Shown: piece by piece, positions 58,501 to 64,000 of the stretch | Layout of the letters: each line of letters opens with the position of its first letter | Position numbering within the stretch: the first letter of the stretch is position 1 | Source of the DNA: Antedon mediterranea | Lineage: Eukaryota > Echinodermata > Crinoidea > Comatulida > Antedonidae | Length of the DNA: 64,000 nt | Direction: 5' to 3' | NCBI RefSeq assembly: GCF_964355755.1 | Contig: NC_092673.1 | Location: 26,417,001 to 26,481,000 of the forward strand | Made by a program: the position numbers and the translations under genes | Notes under the pieces: generated by a model | What the model saw: only the letters and a program-made list of their open reading frames with translations | Told to the model about the DNA's origin: nothing | The model's database searches: none

Positions 58501-59171
58501 AATCCATTCTAATATCTGTATTTACTGTATATCTTTGATGCGATTATAATCATTATTGAGTGTTGATCCAATTCCTTTATCAAAATTGAATCTGCAATCA
58601 AAACCAAAACTTATTTCTGCCTTTTTTAATTCTGATACTTTTGTGTATTAAATTTAATCAGATGAAAATGCTTGTACTCAAAATGAAACCAGAATGTAAA
58701 CTATGTATGCCTTTTAGTCTACTGTTTAGAGTCTGGATGTAGTCAGAATCTAGTATATGTAACAAAATCTATTTTCTGTAGTACTGTATTACAGGTACTA
58801 TGCTCTAAAGATGTATTGTCTCCCTGAAAACCAATTGTTTGTGTTGTTGAACATGTCATTTTAATGTCACAAATTAGTTATTTTTGCTTGGACAAAAAAT
58901 TGAATTGAAAATTTCCCTGAAAAAACTATAAATTAAAAAATAATCAAGTTGTTATTTTATCTTATAATTGAAATGATTTGTTTGATTTTGTTTACAGAAA
59001 TGAATAGCTTTATTAAAACTGCAAAAATGGCCTGTTTATGATTTTATTCGTCTGCATTTTTCACGTTTTGGGAAACAACACATCTTTAACGTTATTTTTT
59101 TAATGTTTCAGAGAGTCATCAAATTTTTTGAAGAAATTGAAGCAAAAACAGGTCAAGGTGATGCAAGGTAA
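46522..59171 (+). CDS. FANK1: Fibronectin type III and ankyrin repeat domains protein 1
   Basis: Eight coding exons at 46522-46528, 47042-47207, 54664-54788, 55213-55372, 56091-56322, 56968-57111, 57918-58040 and 59112-59171 join in frame to 338 residues plus stop; the human protein has about 345. An N-terminal fibronectin III domain (about 5-100, with [15 protein letters not shown] and [10 protein letters not shown]) is followed by six ankyrin repeats (about 105-335), including [72 protein letters not shown] and [14 protein letters not shown]. Mammalian FANK1 is known as a testis-enriched protein of meiotic and haploid germ cells; the domains indicate a protein-binding adaptor, not an enzyme. 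Exon 1 codes only Met-Ser plus one base, and intron 2 is 7.4 kb. The end is uncertain: stop TAA 59169-59171 overlaps a possible donor (AG|GTAAAT), so a further exon could replace the last residue. Confidence 0.94.
49541..49690. repeat. Dispersed repeat tail (TTCAGTTTCTTTATTGCTGC type)
   Basis: A stretch starting TTCAGTTTCTTTATTGCTGC followed by ATCAAGGGCTAATATCCG, then AT-rich sequence. Similar designs (AATTCAATTTATT followed by a GC-richer word) occur near 4990 and 55555, suggesting reverse-oriented retroelement ends. No ORF. Confidence 0.35.
50128..50330 (+). repeat. tRNA-derived SINE, diverged family S1
   Basis: Box-B-like CAGGGTTCAATCCTG is followed by CAACTCCACTCCTTAAG and GAGACTTAGTTTATAAGC, matching the layout of the copies at 6784 and 42405. 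Ends in an A-rich tail just before a family A MITE. Confidence 0.5.
50333..50455. mobile_element. Family A MITE (FANK1 intron 2)
   Basis: A 123-bp copy: GCTCTGTCTACACTACACTA at the left with a 5-bp duplication, GTTTGATAGTGTAGACATAGC at the right shortened by decay. It holds one CCATATATGG box. Confidence 0.8.
50835..51024. mobile_element. 190-bp hAT-type MITE with perfect 8-bp target duplication
   Basis: CAGTGGCGTAAC at the left and GTTACGCCACTG at the right are exact inverted ends. ATTGCAAT flanks both sides (50827-50834 and 51025-51032). The CAGTGGCG terminus and 8-bp duplication are the hAT pattern. Interior is GC-richer than the intron. The perfect duplication suggests a young insertion. 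Confidence 0.88.
52084..52607. repeat. 262-bp tandem duplication
   Basis: Two adjacent copies with a 262-bp period, beginning CATTCCAAATTATTTGG at 52084 and 52346, differ by only a few bases (TACAGG/TAGAGG, ATGGGCC/ATAGGCC, GATCGC/GATCAC). Each copy contains two shorter related segments with TTACTGTGAGTGT. Confidence 0.92.
53143..53176. repeat. Short palindrome AGATGGTACGCG...CGTGCCATCT
   Basis: The arms AGATGGTACGCGAGCG and CGAGCGTGCCATCT pair around AAG. The CG-rich GCGAGCGAAGCGAGCG centre is unusual in this AT-rich intron and looks like a transposon end or fold-back remnant. Confidence 0.5.
53784..53899. mobile_element. Family A MITE, right end lost (FANK1 intron 2)
   Basis: Starts GCTCTGTCTACACTATCACA. 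It has CCAAATATGG and CCATATTTGG boxes and stops at TTTGTCAAACTTTAG without the right inverted end. Confidence 0.8.
57434..57558. mobile_element. Family A MITE (FANK1 intron 6)
   Basis: A 125-bp copy with ends GCTCTGTCAACACTATCAAA and TTTGATAGTGTAAACAGAGC, carrying CCATATATGG and CCATATTTGG. Confidence 0.85.
58046..58372 (-). mobile_element. tRNA-Leu/Ser-derived SINE, about 325 bp
   Basis: On the minus strand the head has box A TGGCCGAGCGGTTAAG and box B GGGGTTCGAGGCTC spaced as in a class II (Leu/Ser) tRNA. A central part includes CCGAGAAGACTCG-type words (read on +), and the tail is ATATATTTCAATCAATCA. The central segment (GGACCTACGG...TCCTTATCCGAG on the + strand) recalls from memory the conserved central domain of some metazoan SINE superfamilies; this is not verified. 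Confidence 0.75.
58806..59089. mobile_element. Family F element (FANK1 intron 7)
   Basis: From TAAAGATGTATTGTCTCCCT to AACACATCTTTAA. The interior is shared with 36176-36454 (AATTGAATTGAAAATTTCCC, CTGAAAAAACTATAAATT). It ends about 20 bp before the last FANK1 exon, so it lies where the acceptor's branch site should be. Confidence 0.75.
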
Positions 59172-59654
59172 ATGTTATCAGGGTCAAAGGTTAAAGGTAT
59201 AGATTATCTCTTCATGTTTCACCTTGAAAATAGTATTGAAGAATTTTATGCAATTTTGTGTAAATAGTTATAAAATTGAATCCCTCCGAAAATTAAATAA
59301 TTCCATCCATTTTTTACATGCATTCTAACGTTTATATCTTACTGTATCTTACTATATAAATTATTTAAATTTTAATTAATTCCGTCCATATTTCATGATA
59401 CAATACATTTTGTAATTTAAGATATTTTAGCCAATTTAATTAAGCATTAAAATTAAATAGTCAATGTTTATTAATTCAACTTTTTTTAAAATTTAATACA
59501 ATAAAAATTTTTATTTAATGTAAAACTCATTAGGCACCCATTTCATATAATAGCTCAGATTTGATTAAGTAAGAATGCTATAAATTGTTTTAATAGTATT
59601 GGCAAAATATGTTTGATAGCCTACTGTGTCACATGATCTGAAATGTGTTCGTGT

Positions 59655-59841
59655 TCTCTGTCTACACTATCAAACTTTATGTGTCAAAAAAAATGTGATG
59701 TGCCCATATAATGGACATGATGATGTCATATCACTACCATATTTTGGCATGTCACTACCGTATATGGGCATATCACTACCATATTTGGGCATATCACTAC
59801 CGTATTTGGGCATATCACTACCATATTTGGGCATATCACTG
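59655..59841. mobile_element. Family A MITE with five-fold expansion of the 21-bp unit
   Basis: Left end CTCTGTCTACACTATCAAAC is followed by at least five tandem ATATCACTACC(A/G)TATTTGGGC units (about 59722-59836), alternating CCATATTTGG and CCGTATTTGG. The right end is missing. Confidence 0.85.
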
Positions 59842-60176
59842 AAAATGCATGTGTAATCTAGGTTCGTATTTTACAAACGTATTATAGTACGTCCTTGAAA
59901 TATAGATTTTAAAAGATTGTCTTTCATTAGGATTGAGTATTTGAACATTTTATATTTGACATAAAATAAAAAATAAAATATATGAATCAGATTTTATTCT
60001 TTAATAAACATGATTTAATAAAAATTTCATTGGCATATTCAATGGGATAACTTTTGTGTCTTTATGTTCTGAAAAGTTTTGAAATTGGATGAAACATTTT
60101 TGATGCATTTTGTAACCTTTTTGCATATTCATAAACGTTTTTATTTTTAAATAATTTATTCATACACTTATTAATA

Positions 60177-60262
60177 GAGAAACTCAACAGTTCTTTTTCA
60201 GAACTAATATACGTGGTGTACCGCAAAATTTATATCAACATTTGATTTCGCCATGTAAACCT
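60177..60262 (-). repeat. Single-arm copy of the SMC3 3' hairpin repeat
   Basis: GAGAAACTCAACAGTTC through GGTGTACCGCAAAATTTATA and on to TTTGATTTCGCCATG matches, in inverse, the left arm and the left flank of 27603-27687. It shows that the unit existed as a single arm and that the flank belongs to the repeat. Confidence 0.8.
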
Positions 60263-60905
60263 TGAAACAATATACTTATTACTATTAGTAGTATTTTTAA
60301 CTTTACTCTTTTTTTTCCACCATAAATAGTTTTAATCAAATAAGGCATGTACCTTTTTTTTTTTAAATGCGTAGGTGGATTCATATTGAATGAATATAAA
60401 TTGTCAGTACTCAGTTTAAAATTTGGCTAAAAGACTTTTGAGTTCATAAATACCAACGATTGATAATTTAAATACTTTTGTTGTTCCACTTGGTATTGCT
60501 TTATTTAAATTGATGACATGATATTTTAATATTAATACAGTAATTTTATTTAGATATTTATTATAAAACATTTGGAATGGTATTTAATTTTTGATTATAA
60601 TTTTTATAAACAAAGCTTATTGTTTTGTTATTAACATATATATATTATTGCATTAATTTATGTTTTTTATATATGATTTATTAATATTATAAAATGTGTT
60701 CGATGGTAAAATAACTAAAATATTATATAACTATTATACTATAAGACTACAGGAGGTTACTATTTGGTGCACAAAAGGAGGTAGGCTCATCTTAAATGGT
60801 GGTTTGTTAATTGTATGCTTGTATGTCACTACTTATGTGAGATATTTTTATTAGGACATACTTTGATGAAAATAATAAGAACAGTTACTAGTAATTTCTT
60901 CTTAA

Positions 60906-61043
60906 GCTCTGTCCACACTATCAAACAAGGTTGAAAAAAAAAGTTTGATGTGCCCAAATATGGTAGTGATATGACATCATTATTTCAATATATGGGCACA
61001 TCACATTTTGTTGTCACATAAAGTTTGACAGTGTAGATAGAGC
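60906..61043. mobile_element. Family A MITE (downstream of FANK1)
   Basis: A 138-bp copy with ends GCTCTGTCCACACTATCAAA and TTTGACAGTGTAGATAGAGC and one CCAAATATGG box. Flanking bases TTAA at the left and CTAA at the right. Confidence 0.85.
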
Positions 61044-62009
61044 CTAAGTTAAAGGTACATTTGAAAAAGTCAATAAACATAGTTTCTTTTTTAATACTGT
61101 TGAATAATTCAATCAATGTCACAAAAACTCCATAATAAGGCCACAGTATTTTGCAATAATATTTGTGTATTTCGTTGCATTATTATTATCCATTATTATA
61201 TTATTATTGAATAGTAAATAAATGTTACCATCATTCGTGATGAATCAACTTATTTTAATCTCTGAGTTCTTGTATCAATGTGTAGTTCCAAAAAGTCTGT
61301 AATCCTGTCATTACTGCAGTATTTTGATTGTTTTTTTAATTTTTGACTCTATTATCAGTAAGCTAATAAGGAAATACAGTGAAACTGATTCATTTCAGAA
61401 ATGAATTCACTATCAAACCGATTAAAATTCAAATTTAATTGTGATTCCTGTATTTTTAGCCTGTTTTAATTGACCTCAATCTCAACTTAAATGGATAGAT
61501 AGAATCATTACAAAAGTGGAGGGAATTTTCTAAAATTATTCTTTTTTTTAAACCTTTCAAGAGAAGAATGCGATCTTTCTATTGGAAACATTTTAGTAGT
61601 TTTATTTCTTGGTAATAGAATCAGGCTATTTGGATTTTTTTCAAAAGAGAAATCAAATATTTGTGATTGCCATTGATACAAATATGAGGAAATTCTATAA
61701 TTTTATTTCACTTCTTGGTATAGAATAATGCTCTTTTAGATGTTTTCAAAAGAAAAATATATTTGTAAATATTTATTTTATATAGACTTCCTGTTACTAT
61801 TGAATTCCTGTCATTGTATGATAATATTTCAGATTTTCTTTGTTGATATTTGAATACAATTCAATTAAATCTAGATATTTGTTTTGGACAACATAGCACC
61901 TGGTAATGATATTTTAAATATTGTCATGAAAAACAGTGATATTGTTAATTACAAACCATTGTCTTTTAGGTACGTAGATTTTCCGATCTTGCTTGTTAAG
62001 TTAATTGTT

Positions 62010-62430
62010 AAGGCCAATTTACACAGACGAGCGTAGCTTTTCCCATGTGGAATCTCTTTCTATCCTGAGCGGAAACCGCCCGTCCTCTCCACTTTGTGTG
62101 TTAAAGCCTGGTTTCCATAAAATCGCTACACCGTCGCTCTACAGCGTTTCCATTAAAATCGCTACACGCGCAGATGTCGCCGACGCAATCGGGAACGCAC
62201 CCCGATTCATCGCAGTAAAATCGGCAAAGTTCAACTTTGCCGATTTTGTCGGCGGCGATAAATCGTATACGCGTTTCAAAGAATATTTAGCGCTCGCGTA
62301 CTAGATCCCCGATAAATTCTAGCGTTTCCATAGAATCGCTACGCTCTGTCGTGTAGCGATTTTATGGAAACCTAGGCTTTAATGGTCAACAGGAATAACA
62401 TAGATTCTATAATTATTTTAAATTGGCCTT
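62010..62430. mobile_element. Outer element with AAGGCCAATTT ends, interrupted
   Basis: AAGGCCAATTT and AAATTGGCCTT are exact 11-bp inverted ends 421 bp apart. Removing the inner element at 62105-62378 leaves a unit of about 145 bp. Confidence 0.6.
62105..62378. mobile_element. 274-bp inverted-repeat element in a TTAA target
   Basis: AGCCTGGTTTCCATAAAATC and on to GCTACAC at the left is mirrored at the right (GTGTAGCGATTTTATGGAAA then CCTAGGCT), 28-bp ends with a one-base shift. TTAA flanks both sides (62101-62104 and 62379-62382). The centre has a further palindrome, ATCGGCAAAGTT/AACTTTGCCGAT. It is CG-rich compared with its surroundings. Confidence 0.8.
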
Positions 62431-62849
62431 TATGAAAATGACTCGTGGTCAAAGGACCCCTTCTAATGCGTCTGTAACGTGAAGGAATATGAGCTTACAT
62501 TGTATGTGAAGGAATATGAGCTTACATTTTATGTGAAGGAAACCACTTAATATCCCCATTCTCCCCCCCCCCTCCCCCTTCCCACCTGTATCTTTCCCCC
62601 TCCTCTCTTTTAGGATCTTTGACGTGTTCGTTTATGCGTAGTATCATAATATAATCATTTAAGCACCAACACATTAGAAATGATTGATGTAAACTGTCAA
62701 AACGTATTAATAAATTATTGCAAGTAGGTCTAGACTAGATTACTAACGAAGTCCATCATCCACCCACCGCCGATGTTTTTTTTAATCTATACAATGTTTG
62801 ATTTATGATTTGCGTTGACAGTTGCTACGTACGAAGTGAGTCGAAAGTA

Positions 62850-63006
62850 AAGCTTTGTTCCCACTAGGACGCAACGTAACGACATAGACGCAACGTAAGT
62901 TACTTGACCAATCACAAGCGATGTATTATTCGAACTGTCGGTTGTCGTTGGTCAACAAGCTTGCGTTGCGTTTACGTCCTTGCGTTGCGTCCTAGTGGGA
63001 ACCAAG
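62850..63006. mobile_element. Family B fold-back MITE (distal copy)
   Basis: From AAGCTTTGTTCCCACTAGGA to CCTAGTGGGAACCAAG. The paired interior words GACGCAACGTAAC and TTACGTCCTTGCGTTGCG and the central CAATCACAAGCGATG / GTTGTCGTTGGTCAAC are well preserved. Confidence 0.85.
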
Positions 63007-64000
63007 TTAGTTTAACCAACGCCAACGTTTATTTCTCATTTAAATTACAGTATGTCTCCTCCCGACCCCTTAGTGGAAGGGGCCTCCTTTAACAAAATAA
63101 CACAATTTTATTTCCCCCATAGAATGACACTCCTTGGTGGGAGAGGCATCACACCAAGCAAAATCCCACAACTTTAATTCCATAAAATGGCGCTCCAATT
63201 TTAATTCCGCCAGAAAAAGACGTATTAGAGGGACCTTTAACAAAATGACGTGAAATCAAATAGTTGAACGTAATCATAACGCATTCATGCGTTTCAAATA
63301 CCATTATAGAAACTGGTCAGGTTTTGTTTCGTCATGATTTCATATAAAAATCAATCACTACTGTTGACATAAACTATACCTTCACAATTGTTGAAAAGTG
63401 TGCAAAACCAGTATTTTTTTCGAGGTTCAACGGAATGTACATTTTGTACATTGTTTTGCAACAATAGTGCGACACTCTGCCAACTACTGTATTTGTACAC
63501 TCATCAAAAGAAGACGAACCGTAGGCTACGTTTGTGTAAAAGGTACAGTACAACTATATAGCTGTTATGATGAGGCCTAAAACTACAGCGTAAGGTATGT
63601 ATAATAACATTATTTGTATATTTTCTTCTGTTTAAATTATAAGCTAATAAGGCTTATACCTAATAGTAGAGCACATTTGACTTGGAACTAGCTTGTGTTA
63701 GTACGGTAACTGGGTACTTCAATTTAAGACGGGATGTGAGCGAGTATAGGCTTTACTAGTGTAAACATTGGGATATGACGTTTAGGCCTACCATAATACA
63801 GAAATAATACTGAAATGGTTGGAAGCCTATTTAATATATTATTGTTAGAACTTGGTTAGAAGAATCAATGTGATAGGTGATTTGTTCCATTTGTTACGGT
63901 AAACTTAACAATGTACAGGCTAGCCTATAAACTTCATATAGTTACCGGGTTGAATACAGGTGGTGGAGACACCTGCATACATTTTTAAAATACCAGAGCA

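Larger units (their letters stand above)
59172..64000. other. Region downstream of FANK1
   Basis: No gene is recognised. It includes the undefined FANK1 3' UTR, then very AT-rich DNA to about 61980. Repeats are a family A copy with an expanded centre (59655), the single-arm repeat (60177), another family A copy (60906), a nested transposon pair (62010-62430) and a family B copy (62850-63006). The last 1 kb is less AT-rich and may approach another gene; a donor-like CGTAAG|GTATGT sits at about 63595, but no exon can be supported. Confidence 0.55.

Noticed and set aside
63560-63600. Possible first exon of a further gene near the right edge
   Set aside because: A donor-like GTATGT follows a short ATG frame, but that frame closes with TAA before the donor and no homology is visible.

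Overview
The window is animal nuclear DNA. It is AT-rich and has many short exons with GT-AG introns, a nuclear tRNA gene and dense short transposable elements. The gene content (a leucine-rich-repeat end of NLR type, a four-SRCR lysyl oxidase, and FANK1) together with the many TAGGCCTA-type motifs suggests an invertebrate deuterostome, most likely an echinoderm. The species cannot be determined from the sequence alone.

Layout, all main genes on the + strand. 1-320: last part of a leucine-rich-repeat gene that enters from the left edge. 321-3500: repeat-rich spacer with a tRNA-Ala(AGC) gene on the - strand. 3664-27273: complete SMC3, the cohesin ATPase subunit, 26 coding exons and 1202 residues; one intron holds a 3.5 kb array of a 59-bp satellite and one intron is GC-AG. 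27274 to about 28890: SMC3 3' UTR with a 132-bp hairpin and a 52-bp tandem repeat. 28900-35290: spacer with a probable non-coding first exon of the next gene. 35291-45243: complete LOXL2/3/4-type lysyl oxidase, 12 coding exons, 701 residues, four SRCR domains and an intact catalytic domain. 46522-59171: FANK1, 8 coding exons, 338 residues, one fibronectin III domain and six ankyrin repeats. 59172-64000: repeats, no gene recognised.

The genes do not form a pathway: chromosome cohesion, matrix cross-linking and a germ-cell or ciliary-type adaptor are separate jobs. Their linkage is still informative, because human SMC3, FANK1 and LOXL4 all lie on chromosome arm 10q, so the block looks like a remnant of ancestral linkage.

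The non-coding DNA is shaped by small DNA transposons. The commonest family (about 14 copies) carries copies of the SRF-type CArG box and in places has expanded an internal 21-bp unit. Other families include a fold-back family centred on the lysyl oxidase gene, a TTAA-flanked family, nested insertions with clear target duplications, and tRNA-derived SINEs. Exon boundaries were derived by hand from splice signals, frame continuity and remembered family sequences; UTRs and promoters are inferred.
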